DNA of 64,000 bases from Lithodes maja. Its lineage: Eukaryota > Arthropoda > Malacostraca > Decapoda > Lithodidae. The position numbers and the translations under genes are program-made. The first letter of the stretch is position 1; the number at the start of each line of letters is the position of its first letter. The notes under the pieces were generated by a model. It made no database searches and was not told the origin of the DNA. It saw only the letters and a list, made by a program, of their open reading frames with translations. Below are positions 1-10,431 of this stretch, piece by piece. The stretch lies in assembly GCA_037953745.1 (NCBI GenBank), contig JBAKBP010001595.1:79501-143500 (forward strand). The letters run 5' to 3'.

Positions 1-672
1 CTTCCTTCACACACTCTGTTTTACCTTCATTTCCATACCTCCACTCCTGCTTAGCGATCCTCCTAGTTATTTAAAACACCCTACTTGCTCCAATATTTCC
101 CCATCCAGCCTCACATCTAGATTCACCTTACGATCACCCCCATTACACACCATTACTTTACTTTTATTGACGTTCACCTTCAGTTTCCTCCTCCCACAAA
201 CCACTCCAAACTCTTTGACTACCCGCTGCAATTTCTCCTCAGAATCTGCCACCAACGCTGTGTCATCAGCGAACAGCAACTGATTTAACTCCCAATCTCT
301 CCCATTCTTTCCTACTAAACCCAATCCTCTTCCCATAGTTCTCATTCTCACCTCCCTCACCACACCATCCATAAACATATTAAACAGCCACGGTGACAAT
401 ACCCTGTCGCAAACCTACCTTTGCCTCAAACCATTCACTCAACTCGCCATTTCCTACTCTAACACATACTCTGCTCCCTTCATAAAAACTCTTAACTGCT
501 TCCAACAAATTTCCTCCTATTTCATAAATCCTTAACACCTTCCACATTGCTTCACGATCAACACGATCATACATCATACGCTTTTTTCCAAATCCATAAA
601 AGCCCAAAATATCTCTTTATGCTTCTCTAAATAGTTCTCGCATAACTGTCTTGCTGCAATAGTAATAACAGA
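1..672 (-). mobile_element. RTE-type LINE fragment, RT core, decayed
   Basis: This minus-strand fragment encodes the core of a LINE reverse transcriptase and runs off the left edge of the window. The 5' part (around 672-540) reads as the motif-A region (FMDLEK, then YDRVDREAMWKVLR), shifted in frame within the motif. Next comes a GLRQG motif near 400-420, then SPWLFN and the FADDTALVADS catalytic box (about 250-400). These motifs are typical of RTE-superfamily LINEs. At least two frame changes (near 400 and 580) show it is dead. The same element recurs at 59596-60727 and, as a 3' end only, at 37142-37650, with near-identical sequence in the shared parts. The clade call is by motif recognition. 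Confidence 0.8.
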
Positions 673-796
673 AAATGGGTTAGCTCAGCTGAGCGCACAA
701 GTTTTCTATGGACGATACTTGGCTGATTTTATGGGTAACTTTTTATCGTTTTTGTCATGTTTTATATAATATTAGGCCTTCAATTACCGGTCTCTT
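673..796. other. Short unassigned spacer
   Basis: AT-rich sequence between the RTE fragment and a GTT-rich tail. I see no gene or repeat structure here. Confidence 0.4.
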
Positions 797-1009
797 GTGT
801 TATTGTTGTTGTTGTTGCTGTTCCCAGGCTGCCTGGCCGAACAGCCGCAAGGCCAAGGCCATAACCAAGCGCCCCAACAGAACCCTTCCTGCCTACCACA
901 ATTAAGCCTGGGTGACCGAAGCCGCTCCATGGCGGGAAGCAGAGGAGGGTGCGGAAACGTCCGGGAAACCAAAACCCCACCCAGGGCCCTGTGCCCCTCA
1001 GCAATTATA
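797..1009 (-). mobile_element. LINE or SINE 3' end with (AAC)n tail
   Basis: Read on the minus strand, this segment ends in a run of AAC triplets preceded by a block (CTGTTCGGCCAGGCAGC) that also occurs just before the AAC-rich tail of the LINE at 5904-9524. It is therefore either a 5'-truncated relative of that LINE or a SINE borrowing its 3' tail. The several overlapping ORFs of 65-103 codons here are not supported as genes. Confidence 0.5.
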
Positions 1010-1322
1010 ATCTCTTTCTCTGGCTTGTATCCATTCGGTCCCATTCAGCCTACTGTTTTAAGATGTTTACCCCCATCCAGGTGTCAATATTTTCCTGGTG
1101 AGCGCTAGCGAGCCAGCATATATTAATTTTTGTTTCAACAGCAAGCTAAATTTGTACATTTTTCGATAGAAAATTGTCTCCGGCGAAGCCGGATTTCTTC
1201 AAACAATGCTGGCTCGCTATCGCTCGCCAGGAACAAATCGACACCTGGATGGGGATAAACGCCTTAAAACAGTTGGCTGAATGGGGCCAAATGGATTCAA
1301 GCCAGGGAAAGAGAAAAGGAGA
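1010..1322. repeat. Foldback (palindromic) element
   Basis: Two arms of about 110 bp are inverted copies of each other: 1010-1120 and 1205-1322. Paired landmarks are CATCCAGGTGTC against GACACCTGGATG, and GAGCGCTAGCGAGCCAGCAT against ATGCTGGCTCGCTATCGCTC. The arms share the GGCGAGCGATAGC core with the TTAA element family at 2268-2640 and 35239-35602. Confidence 0.75.
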
Positions 1323-1355
1323 GAAAGATAAAAAAAGCCGGTGACCCCCCCTTAA

Positions 1356-1982
1356 CCCGGGAGCTGCGGGAAGACTCTTAAGAGTTCCCCCGGCGGACTG
1401 CGGGAAGACTCTCCTGAGTAAGTAAAATTAAAAATCAACTTTTGACATCGAAAAAAAAAAAAAATTATTTTTATTTTTTTATTTTTTTATTTTTTTTTGG
1501 CCCCTGGGCCATGCAAAATCTCAGTCCTCTACCTCCCCTCCTTCCCCACTTTCCTCCTATCCCTCAGTTATCACCTATTTTCCCTATTATTCCCTTATTC
1601 GGAGGTATATTTTCGTGCTAACATTAGCGAGTTGCAAGCAGGGTGTTGTCATCACTGATGGCAATCGAGTGCAAGAGAGAGAGAGAGAGTATCGATCGAC
1701 TGTGTCGCAGTGGCCTTGGGGAAAATTGGCGGGAAGGTAGCTTGCCTCACCCATACATTATACAACTCGCGGGCTATATCTCCGATTTTGACCATCCAAA
1801 CGCTGTTTTCACTCGTTTTATTGTTGTTTCAGGTTAATACCTTTATAATCAACCCATAATAGGCGCATATGGATAATTATTAATGCTATTAATGGTACAA
1901 TGAATATTTTAGTGACGGAAACACCTCAAATACGTCAGCACAAGGGGGAGGTTTTCAATTACCCCCGTGCGCACTTCAGAGG
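1356..1982 (+). mobile_element. TTAA-bounded MITE, family 1 (copy A)
   Basis: A ~627-bp non-coding element flanked by TTAA on both sides (1352-1355 and 1983-1986). It begins CCCGGGAGCTGCGGG and ends CGCACTTCAGAGG; the inverted end CCTCTGAAGTGCG matches the start imperfectly. A TTAA target duplication with CC...GG termini is the hallmark of piggyBac-superfamily elements. An A/T homopolymer tract, a GGCCCCTGGGCC motif and a GAGA run occupy conserved internal positions in all family members. It carries no transposase and is presumably mobilised in trans. Confidence 0.85.
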
Positions 1983-2031
1983 TTAAAAAACAGGCTATAG
2001 GTCTCTTTATGGGTATATACGTTCTTCTTAA

Positions 2032-2263
2032 CTCTTTCACGCATATGGCGCGATTTTGAGCCTATTGGGGATACTTTAAAGCCTTTGTTACCATCAGGGG
2101 TATTTATAAACCTTTAGTTTAGTTACTTCAACCTCTGTAGTTGTCTTTGAGTTAGCTGTGGGCAGAAAACTAATTTTGGAGAGGTAATTATAAGAGTGAG
2201 AGAACTCTATTAAATTTCTTATTGCTAATCTGGCAACCTCTGCGTCATAAATGCGTGTATGGG
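2032..2263 (-). mobile_element. TTAA-bounded MITE, family 4
   Basis: A 232-bp element between TTAA at 2028-2031 and TTAA at 2264-2267. It is an inverted homologue of the element at 4729-4953, with shared blocks such as TTTATAAACCTTTAGTTTAG and GAGTTAGCTGTGGGCAGAA. Termini read CTCTTTCACGCATATG and CATAAATGCGTGTATGGG. The right TTAA is also the left TTAA of the next element. Confidence 0.8.
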
Positions 2264-2267
2264 TTAA

Positions 2268-2640
2268 GGGGTAGACTGGCCTTTTGTTATAAAGTCTATA
2301 ATAAATGTATTCCTATATTTCTTAGTTTCCTTGCTAGACCTCCATCAATTAGCTTAGAAACAATCCCTAGACTTCTCCTAAATCTCCTAAATCTTCAAGA
2401 TAAATTTGTACATTTTTCGGTAGAAAAATTTCCCGGCCGAAGGCTGCTTCCACTTATAATTTCAGGCTCGCTATCGCTCGCCAGGAAAACTCGACACCTA
2501 AATGGCACGAAAGGCTTGACAATGAAATGGGGTGAAAGTTATTAAACTCGCCAAACTAATGTGCCGAACGTCATCAAATCTGAAAACAAATGGGGCTAAG
2601 CACTAGGAAGAAGGGGGACCAGAAAAACGGCCTGTCTTCC
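2268..2640 (-). mobile_element. TTAA-bounded MITE, family 3
   Basis: A 373-bp element between TTAA at 2264-2267 and 2641-2644. Its inverted ends (GGGGTAGACTGGCC against GGAAGACAGGCC) sit directly on the TTAA. Internal marks shared with other copies are CTAGACCTCCATCAA, AAGATAAATTTGTACATTTT and CGCTATCGCTCGCCAGGA. It shares its left TTAA with the family 4 element upstream. Confidence 0.8.
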
Positions 2641-2743
2641 TTAACCTGCATGAAACCGTCCAATAGTTGCCAGAATTTAAGGAAAAGGACATCACCGGTA
2701 CAGAAGGGGTTAAGGAAGACATGATCGGTACTGATAGGGTTAA

Positions 2744-2926
2744 CCCCTTTTCAACTATATTCTGGCTACTATTAGATGATTCTCTTGAGCTTAAAAAGGG
2801 CCTCCAGTAAGTAACAGGCTTCCAACTGTCGCACTTAACCCTTTATACTACCACAGATCCTTCGTAAGCTGCACAAACTTGTCTATAGCTTGAATAATAA
2901 GAAAGACGTCACCGGTACAGAAGGGG
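2744..2926 (+). mobile_element. TTAA-bounded small element, family 6
   Basis: A 183-bp element between TTAA at 2740-2743 and 2927-2930, beginning CCCCTTTTCAAC and ending ACCGGTACAGAAGGGG. A shortened relative with the same right end (CACCGGTACAGAAGGGG) occupies 2645-2709, between the TTAA sites at 2641 and 2710. A similar internal block recurs near 44216-44300. Confidence 0.6.
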
Positions 2927-2973
2927 TTAATAGCTATGTTGATTTGTCCAATTGTCTAAATTTGATATGTTAA

Positions 2974-3068
2974 CCCGGGAGCTGCGGGGAGACTCTTAAG
3001 AGTTCCCCCGGCGGACTGCGGGAAGACTCTTGAGAGTAAGTAAAATAAAAAATCAACTTTTGACATCG

Positions 3069-3100
<32 letters not shown>

Positions 3101-3594
3101 ATTTTTTTTTTGGCCCCTGGGCCATGCAAAATCTCAGTCCTCTACCTCCCCTCCTTCCCCACTTTCCTCCTCTCCTTCAGTTATCACCTATTTTCCCTAT
3201 TATTCCCTTATTCTGAGGTATATTTTCGTGCTAACATTAGCGAGTTGCAAGCAGGGTGTTGTCATCACTGATGGCAAGCGAGTGCAAGAGAGAGAGAGAG
3301 AGTATCGATCGACTGTGTCTCAGTGGCCTTGGGGGAAATTGGCGGGAAAGCAGTTTGCCTCACCCATACATTATACAACTCGCGGGCTATATCTCCGATT
3401 TTGACCATCCAAACGCTGTTTTCACTCGTTTTATTGTTGTTTCAGGTTAATACCTTTATAATCAACCCATAATAGGTGCATATGGATAATTATTAATGCT
3501 ATTAATGGTACAATGAATATTTTAGTGACGGAAACACCTCAAATACGTCAGCACAGGGGGACGTTTTCAATTACCCCCATGCGCACTTGTTAGG
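2974..3594 (+). mobile_element. TTAA-bounded MITE, family 1 (copy B)
   Basis: About 621 bp between TTAA at 2970-2973 and 3595-3598; same structure as the copy at 1356. It has an internal run of roughly 30 A residues followed by T-rich sequence. It ends in the CACTTGTTAGG variant, also seen in the copy at 37840. The right TTAA abuts a family 3 terminus. Confidence 0.85.
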
Positions 3595-3598
3595 TTAA

Positions 3599-3740
3599 GG
3601 GGAGATGGGTCGTTTTCCTGGGCCCCTTTCTTGTTTAGCCCCATTAGTTTTCAGACTTTAAAACGTTCGGCCCTTTAGTTTTGAGATTTTAAGACCTTTT
3701 GCCCCATTTCTTAGGCAATAATAATACCATTCGTGCTGTT
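3599..3740 (+). mobile_element. TTAA family 3 element, partial
   Basis: Starts directly at the TTAA shared with the preceding MITE and reads GGGGAGATGGGTCGTTTTCC, the family 3 terminus. Homology to the copy at 35239 (TTTAGCCCCATTAGTTTT, GACGTTCGG-like and TTGCCCCATTTCTT blocks) fades near 3740, so the far end is lost. Confidence 0.65.
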
Positions 3741-4070
3741 TAGCTCTCGGTTTTTTCTAATTTTGGAAGAAGCGGCCTTCTGTCAGAATTTCTGACATTA
3801 ATATGCGAAACACGATAAATATCCGACTGAAATAAAATGCTACTCCTTTACCTTTCATAATGAGAGGATTCCTTAGGGAGAGATATTATATCGAATACTT
3901 TTTTCCATCGAATGATTGAGAAAAATCGTAAAGAAGCTTAAAACATTGGAATAAAGCACCCTATAAAAACATAATAACACGGAGTGAACATTTTAACTTT
4001 GGAACAATTATAATTACTATAGATTATAATATCAAATGAAACATGGAAACATAAAACATACTGAACCGAC
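3741..4070. other. AT-rich spacer, nothing recognised
   Basis: No coding signal or repeat is recognised between the partial family 3 element and the 63-bp tandem repeat. Confidence 0.4.
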
Positions 4071-4255
4071 GACTCAAAGGTAAATTACGATTGCTTCGAG
4101 ACACTCGGAAATATTATATAATACTGAACCGACGACTCTAACGTAAATTACGATTGCTTCGAGACGCTCGGAAATAATATATAATACTGAACCGACGACT
4201 CTAACATAAATTACGATTGCTTCGAGACGCTCGGAAATATATAATTAACATAATG
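4071..4255. repeat. 63-bp tandem repeat, three units
   Basis: Three consecutive units start at 4071, 4134 and 4197, each beginning CTGAACCGACGACTC and containing TTACGATTGCTTCGAGAC. They differ by a few substitutions. Confidence 0.9.
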
Positions 4256-4724
4256 ATGTTTCGTGTTTCACAGCAACATTAAATCTAAAGAATGAGTGAA
4301 AGGTAAAAAAAAAAAAAAAAAAAATGATATACCGTTCGTTTTGGCCAGGCTACCGCCTACCGGCAGTAACAACCTAACCTTCACTGTGAGCGGAATACGT
4401 GTCCACGGGGATAATATATCAAGTCATTCTCCAGTGTACACACCATATCACGAGTTCTGGACGGCGTGTATGTACAGTACCTGAAAACAGTAAGTCTTTG
4501 TTCGCCTTTGATATTCTTATGTTTGTTAAAGGCAAACGAGGTGAGATCGTCCATTTATTGTCCAATAAGTTAGTGTATGACGATAAGCTGAAATTATAAG
4601 ATCGGGATCGTATTATATTAAGTAATACGTTCTCGTTATGACTCAAACCTTCTATAAAGCAAAGGTAACTATCATATTTATATTTCACCTCTAATAAATA
4701 TAGATAGTTGGGTAAATATCCTGT
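4256..4724. other. Unassigned sequence with an A-tract
   Basis: Contains an ~18-nt A run at 4304-4323. The small ORFs on both strands lack recognisable features and are not supported as genes. Confidence 0.4.
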
Positions 4725-4728
4725 TTAA

Positions 4729-4953
4729 CCCTTTCACGCACATATGACGCAGAGTTTGCCAGATGAGCAATAAGAAATAGTTCTCTCACTCTTATAATTA
4801 ACTCTCCAAAATTAGTGTTCTGCCCACAGCTAACTCAAAGACAACTGCAGAGGTTGAAGTAACTAAACTAAAGGTTTATAAATACCCCTGATGGTAACAA
4901 AGGCTTTAAAGTATCCCTAATAGGCTCAAAATCGCGTCATATGCCGGAGAGGG
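4729..4953 (+). mobile_element. TTAA-bounded MITE, family 4
   Basis: A 225-bp element between TTAA at 4725-4728 and 4954-4957. Its inverted termini are long: left CCCTTTCACGCACATATGAC, right complement CCCTCTCCGGCATATGACGC. It is non-coding; its homologue at 2032-2263 lies in the opposite orientation. Confidence 0.85.
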
Positions 4954-5079
4954 TTAACACCGGGGACGATTTGGTCAAATTGGATTTTAGGTCACGTATG
5001 TGTTTTTTGTATTATAATCCTTTTTCTCATCAGTTTCTTCATTGATTAGTGTGTTTTAAAGTGTTTTTTCTTCTGGAAA

Positions 5080-5082
<3 letters not shown>

Positions 5083-5126
<44 letters not shown>

Positions 5127-5138
5127 TATATATATTTT
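5083..5138. repeat. (TA)n microsatellite
   Basis: Nearly pure TA dinucleotides followed by a T-rich stretch. It lies just beyond the 3' end of the minus-strand LINE and may represent its A-rich tail after expansion. Confidence 0.9.
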
Positions 5139-5144
5139 TTTTTT

Positions 5145-5903
5145 TTAAAGAGTCAATGAACGGAGGAAGGAAAAACACAGATAAAACAAAAAGGTCCATG
5201 TGCCTAAAGGCATCCTCCATTAATAAAATGTTTGTAACAACTGGATTTAAACATTTGTAGATTGTAAGTTTGTGGAAAGCAATTAGAGGGATGTGAATTC
5301 CAAAGAGTAGTAGCTCTGGGGATAAATTAATTCTGATAAGCAGAAGTTCTGCATTGTGGAGGAGAAAGTGTAAATTCATGGGCGCTCTCAGCTGCCCTAG
5401 TTCTACGGGGAAAGATGTGGAGAGGCGGCACAATTGAAGCAAGTTCCTCGGAACAATTGCTGTGAAAATATCTGTAGAATAATGCAAGGGATGCAACGTT
5501 TCTTTGTATGGATAATGTAGGAAGGTCCTGTGTGATTGCAGGGTTATTGATTAATCTAATAGCTTTATTTTGAATTTTGTCCAACTGCCTCAATGCAACC
5601 ACTCCACTTCCACCCCACAGAGGTCAACAGTAATCCATCTGAGAACGCACATGACTTTTATATATTACGGCCAACTGCTCGTCAGTGAAGAATTCTCGAA
5701 CTCTGTACAGGAGTCCCAGTTTTTTAGAGGCATTCTTAGCAATGCTTCTAACATGTGTCCAGCTCAAGTTGGTAGTTAATGTTACACCGAGAATGTCAAT
5801 ACTAGGGGAAGTGGGAATATTTACATCATTAAAAAATATATGGGAGTCAGTGAGATTCTGTCGGTTAGAAAATTTAATGTACTTGGTTTTCTGTGCATTA
5901 CAG
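5145..5903 (-). pseudogene. Minus-strand LINE, C-terminal RT part (host of nested insertion)
   Basis: On the minus strand from about 5903 this reads as the post-catalytic RT region and C-terminus of a LINE: an ILGV block, an RVREFF block, then IQNKAIRLINNPAITQDLPT and RNVASLALFYRYF. It aligns in order with the C-terminal third of the LINE ORF at 15860-17851 (RKAFRIINSRP, RNVASLSLFYRYY), so both belong to one lineage. An in-frame stop near 5620 and a frame change near 5327 show it is dead. Its N-terminal part resumes at 9525. The A-rich 3' tail precedes the (TA)n tract. Confidence 0.8.
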
Positions 5904-8900
5904 GAAACTAGATTCTTTGCTCAAAACCCATCACTTAGTCACCATACTAAGGGTTCAGTTCTCTGCAATTCATGCGGGAACTGGACCCACTTCACCTGCA
6001 CAACACTTGCCTCCAAGAAACACTACACAAACACCTGGACCTGTTCCTCATGCCCCTCCCTCTCCCAGTCAAATCCCTCGCCTAAAACCCGTCCACCTCT
6101 CTTCCCCAACCCACCTAACCTTCCCATATCATCCACTCCCCCCCCTAAAACCCGTCCACCTCTCCTCCCTAACCCACCTAACCTTCCCATACCATCCACA
6201 TCCTCAACTAAACACACCACACCCCATCCTAATCCATTCCAACCCCCATCTCCTGCTCCCCAATCCCCACCCCCACCTCACCCATCCCAACCCCCAGCCC
6301 CTCCCTCACCCCCACCCCCACCCCATCCTCGTGCAGCAGCACCCAACATACATCGTGCACATAACATTAACATTCTTCAACTGAACATAGATGGCATCAA
6401 CACAAAGAAACACGAACTCTCACACTTCATCAAACAACACAACATACACATTGCCATCTTACAAGAAACAAAACTCCGCACAACACAAAAAACACCCACA
6501 TTTCATAATTTCACCACCATCAGACAAGACCGGGCTGTCGGCGGGGGCGGTGGACTCATCACCCTGGTACACAAAGCAATATCATGCATAGTAACCAGTG
6601 TACAAACCAAATCCCTCCTCCCCCCAAATGATAACACAACAGAAATACAGTCAATTAAAATACGCACTGGCAACAACTCCAACATAACCATCATAAACAC
6701 ATACATCCCCCAAACATCTCCTACAGTACCAAATGAATACAGACCACACTTACAACACATCACAAACACCCCACACACCCCACACATCATCCTGGGTGGT
6801 GACTTCAACGCCAAGACGTCGGCCTGGTTTGTCGACAACCCCGACACAGACAGAGGGCTGGTACTACAAAACCAAACCGATAACCTCATCATCCTTAACG
6901 ACATCCATCAACATACCCATATTCCTCACCAAGCCCTCTATAACCCATCATCTCCAGACATCACCTTTTGCTCCCCAGAACTCGCCCCCACAACATCCTG
7001 GAGGGTGGTCAGAACCTTAGGCTCTGACCACCTCCCGATCATTATCACCACCAAAACCAGACTCACCCCAGCTAGCCACAAACACACATACACCAATTAT
7101 AAAAGAGCTAACTGGGAAGCATTCACAAATGAGACAGAACAACACTTCACAACTCTAAACAGTACACCCATCACTAACATCAACAATGCTGTACACATAC
7201 TCAACAAAACTATCCAAAACGCTGACAAGAAACACATTCCAAGAGGTAACAGAAAAAGACACAACCCCAACTTCACACCAGAAATTCAAAACCTCATCAG
7301 ACAACGCGACACACTGAAACACTCCCCAGCACCCCACACACAAGACATCACACAACAAATTCAAGCACTCAACACCCAAACTAACAACAAAATACAAGAA
7401 CAACAAAAACTAAATTGGAATAACTTCCTACAAACACTTGATCACAAAACAAACCCCAAAAAACTCTACAAAACGCTAAACAGCATCACACTTTCCAACA
7501 GCAACACAACACAATCACATGCTGCAATCACAACAACAGACTCTACTCCTTCATGTAAACAACAAGCAAACACACTCGTCAATCACTTTTCACATGTCAG
7601 CCACCTAAAACCTCACAAAGACGACCGACGAGTCATCCGACGTAAGAGACAATTCCCCACAGACCCTGACTATACATCCTTCACCAATCACCAGACAAAG
7701 CATATCATCAACAATCTCAAGCACTCACCCGCCTGTGGCCTAGACAACATAAGCAACATACACCTCAGACACCTGGGACCACAAGGCATACAAGCACTCG
7801 CTAACATATCAAACTACAGCTATTCACACAACACAATACCAGACATTTGGAAGCATGGTATCATCATCACATTCCCCAAACCCAACAAAGACCCCACGCT
7901 ACCCTCCTCACACCGCCCCATCACAATCCTTTGCTCCCCCTCCAAAGTCATGGAACGCCTAGTATTACAACTAATTACACCTGACCTACCCCTAGCTCCA
8001 ACACAACATGGCTTTAGGCCACTGCACTCCACAAACACTCTTCTCACAGACCTTACACAAAGAGCTTTCGACGGCGTCAACTCGGCTAGACCACCACACA
8101 GATCACTATTAGCCACACTCGACATTAGTAAAGCCTTCGATGCCATCCCCCGCCACAACCTAACAAACAAAATCTACAACACAAACATGCACAACAACAC
8201 AAAAAGGTGGCTGGCCAACTTCCTAGCAGGCAGATGTGCACACGTATCTTTTGCCGGTCAGTCTTCTAAAATCAGAAACTTTCCAAACGGAGTCCCACAA
8301 GGATCCGTCCTATCGCCAGCACTCTTCAATCTGTACATGCACGATATAACTACACCCAATACGCCCAAATAAACTTAGCCTCCTATGCAGATGACATAAC
8401 ACTCACATGCACACACCATGACCCAAAAAGAGCAACAGATCTCCTTCAACCCTATCTCAACACACTACATGGCTGGTGCACTACAAACAGACTTAATCTA
8501 GCCCCAGCCAAATCCACCGCAACCCTGCTCACAAGTTGGACAGGAGAACACGAATACATCCCTCAACTCACCATAAACAACACACCCCTAACACATACAC
8601 ACACACCCAAAATCCTAGGAGTAACCTATGATACTCGTATGACATTCAAACAGCACACCACAAACATTAAAAAGAAACTGACACCCAGACTTAACGCCCT
8701 CAGGTCACTTGCTCACACAAAATTTGGACACAACAAAGAAACTACCACCACAGTATATAAACAATACATAAGATCAGTGATGGAATACGCAAGCCCAGCC
8801 TGGGCTTCTAACCTAGCTGAAACACATCATAAGATCTTACAGACTATTCAAAACAAAGCCCTGAAGATCATTACAGGCTGCACAGCTACTGCACCCACAG

Positions 8901-9524
8901 ATCACCTACATCAAGAAACCAAAATCCTCAAAGTCAAAGACCATCTGGACATGAGAGGCACTCAATTCCTGGCAGCAGCCTCCACGAACCAAGACCACCC
9001 ACTAAACTACATGGCAACACACCCACAGACACCAAGAAATATCAAAACAACACCCAGCACACGGTATCACACACAATTATTGTCCTCTCTCCCTCCCGGC
9101 CCACCCCGAACCAACTTCCAGAAGCACATCCATACTCATATCTCTCACCAATCCATCCACTCACTCACAGACAACACGCAGCTGCATGCACGACCTCCCG
9201 AAATCCATCCTTCCGAATCCTCCCTTCCTCGCGAGGACAGAGTCCACCTGGCCAGGCTGAGATGCGGACACCATCCAGCTCTCCTGAGCTATCAGAAGAG
9301 ACTGGATGACTCCGTTGTCGACGCCTGCCCGGGATGTAACCCAGCACCCCATACCATTAAACACATCATAGAAGACTGCATTTCACACAACCACTTATGC
9401 CAACAACACAATCTACACTCAATGAGAGCTCTGTGGGAAAGCCCGATCGTGGCCATGGCCTTTCTCAGGGACTCGGGGCTGTTCGGCCAGGCAGCTTAGG
9501 GAACAACAACTACAACAACAACCA
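5904..9524 (+). mobile_element. Near-full-length LINE with (AAC)n tail, inserted in another LINE
   Basis: A plus-strand non-LTR element about 3.6 kb long. It begins in coding sequence, has zinc-finger, endonuclease and RT regions, and ends at 9501-9524 with an AAC-rich tail (AACAACAACTACAACAACAA). Minus-strand LINE sequence on both sides (up to ~5903 and from 9525) makes this a nested insertion. The flanking LINE lacks about 170 codons between its two halves, so the insertion is associated with a target deletion. Motif style suggests the Jockey/I group, uncertain. Confidence 0.85.
5920..9499 (+). pseudogene. LINE ORF2-like: PHD-like finger + AP endonuclease + RT
   Basis: The frame open to 8372 starts with a zinc-finger-like segment (5955-6056: CNSCGNWTHFTC...TWTCSSC), resembling the PHD-like fingers of LINE ORF1 proteins. 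A proline-rich linker with a duplicated ~57-bp block follows (6060-6330). The apurinic endonuclease-like domain then shows QLNIDG (near 6375), QETK (near 6465), GGDFN (near 6795) and GSDH (near 7020). RT motif A is LDISKAFDAI (near 8120), then GVPQGSVLSPALFN (near 8290). A single frameshift near 8365-8375 separates this from YADD, which lies in another frame just downstream (near 8387), and from the last 286 codons (8639-9499). A C-terminal Cys/His cluster sits near 9325-9380. One frameshift in ~1180 codons implies recent inactivity. The first ~70 codons upstream of 5904 belong to the antisense host LINE. Confidence 0.8.
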
Positions 9525-9937
9525 TATTGCCTATCACTGATTAATTTATTATTCTCAAGATGCTTAATTATGTGATTATTTAATATAATTTCAAAGACTT
9601 TACCAAGAGTGGAAGTTATAGCTATTGGTCTGTAGTTTGATGGATCTGAAGAGGCACCTTTTTTAGGAACTGGATGGATGTTTGCTTCTTTCCAGGGTAC
9701 TGGGAAGCATGAGGTATGAGTACACAGACGGAAACATTTTGCCAATACAGGAGCGAGCACCAAGGAGCAATTCTTAAGTACTATTGGAGGAATTTCATCT
9801 GGACCAGGAGCCTTATCTACGGAGAGATTCTGCAAACAAATTTTGACATGTCTGGTGTGGATCTTAAGTGAGGAAATTTCAGGCGAATTAAAATTAAGTA
9901 CAGGGACATCTTGATTTATTTCGGACAATATAAAGAT
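9525..9937 (-). pseudogene. Minus-strand LINE, N-terminal RT part
   Basis: Reads VDKAPGPDEIPPIVLKNC, then PVPWKEANIHPVPKKG, SNYRPIAITS and LISDRQYG before being cut by the inserted LINE at 9524. The same motifs occur in order in the LINE at 15860-17851, giving RT motifs 0-2. It continues 5' at 10432 after a 0.47-kb insertion. Confidence 0.85.
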
Positions 9938-9950
9938 GATTTAATTAAAT

Positions 9951-10418
9951 TCATACATCGATTTTATCGTGGCCTACAGGTTCCTTATACCATGTATTTC
10001 ATTCCTATATGTGTCTAAATGCGCGTAAAAATGTATTACTGATCCTGACAAAAAAAAAAATATCCCCTATATCGCCTACCTCGCAAGAGGCGGGTGGCTT
10101 TGTTTACATCCGCCGCGAAGAAGAAGAAGAAGAAGAAGCGTTGGGGAAAATTTGGTTTTTGCACCCTACTGTTTAAATATATGACTATTTCAATAAATCT
10201 TGGGGGGGGGGATGAGGGGGGGGCTTCCCCCCCCCCCTCTACATATTTTGTATCCAACGGCAAACGGTTATGGCCAAATAGTTATTTTTCGCGAGTGAAG
10301 GGACGTGTTTTTAGATTGTTGTTTAATGGGTAAATATGCATTTACGCCTATTTTCACACATCAAAACACCCTTACACAACTCTAAACTAGATAAAAACAA
10401 TCGAAACGATTTTTTAGC
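9951..10418. mobile_element. Foldback MITE inside the LINE
   Basis: A ~468-bp segment interrupts the minus-strand LINE and is flanked by the direct repeat ATTTAATTAAAT (9939-9950 and 10420-10431), consistent with a target duplication. Subterminal inverted repeats occur near 10005-10035 and 10328-10358 (ATGTGTCTAAATGCGCGTAAA against AATGCATTTACGCC-type sequence). It contains a GAA run and G/C homopolymers. Superfamily not assigned. Confidence 0.6.
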
Positions 10419-10431
10419 AATTTAATTAAAT

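Noticed and set aside
1643..1837. A conserved ~64-codon ORF (starting MLSSLMA) recurring at 1643, 3256, 18519, 22701 and 38128
   Set aside because: It lies inside family 1 TTAA elements and is conserved only because the elements are recent copies; it overlaps low-complexity GAGA sequence and has no domain.
4970..5000. Inverted match to 11615-11645 (GGATTTTAGGTCACGTATG) around the nested LINE region
   Set aside because: Real but only ~30 bp; too short to support one large inverted-repeat element spanning 5-11.6 kb.
5685..5903. N-terminal ~70 codons of the long frame that reaches 8372
   Set aside because: This part is antisense to the host LINE RT; the inserted LINE begins near 5904, so the frame is open here by chance.
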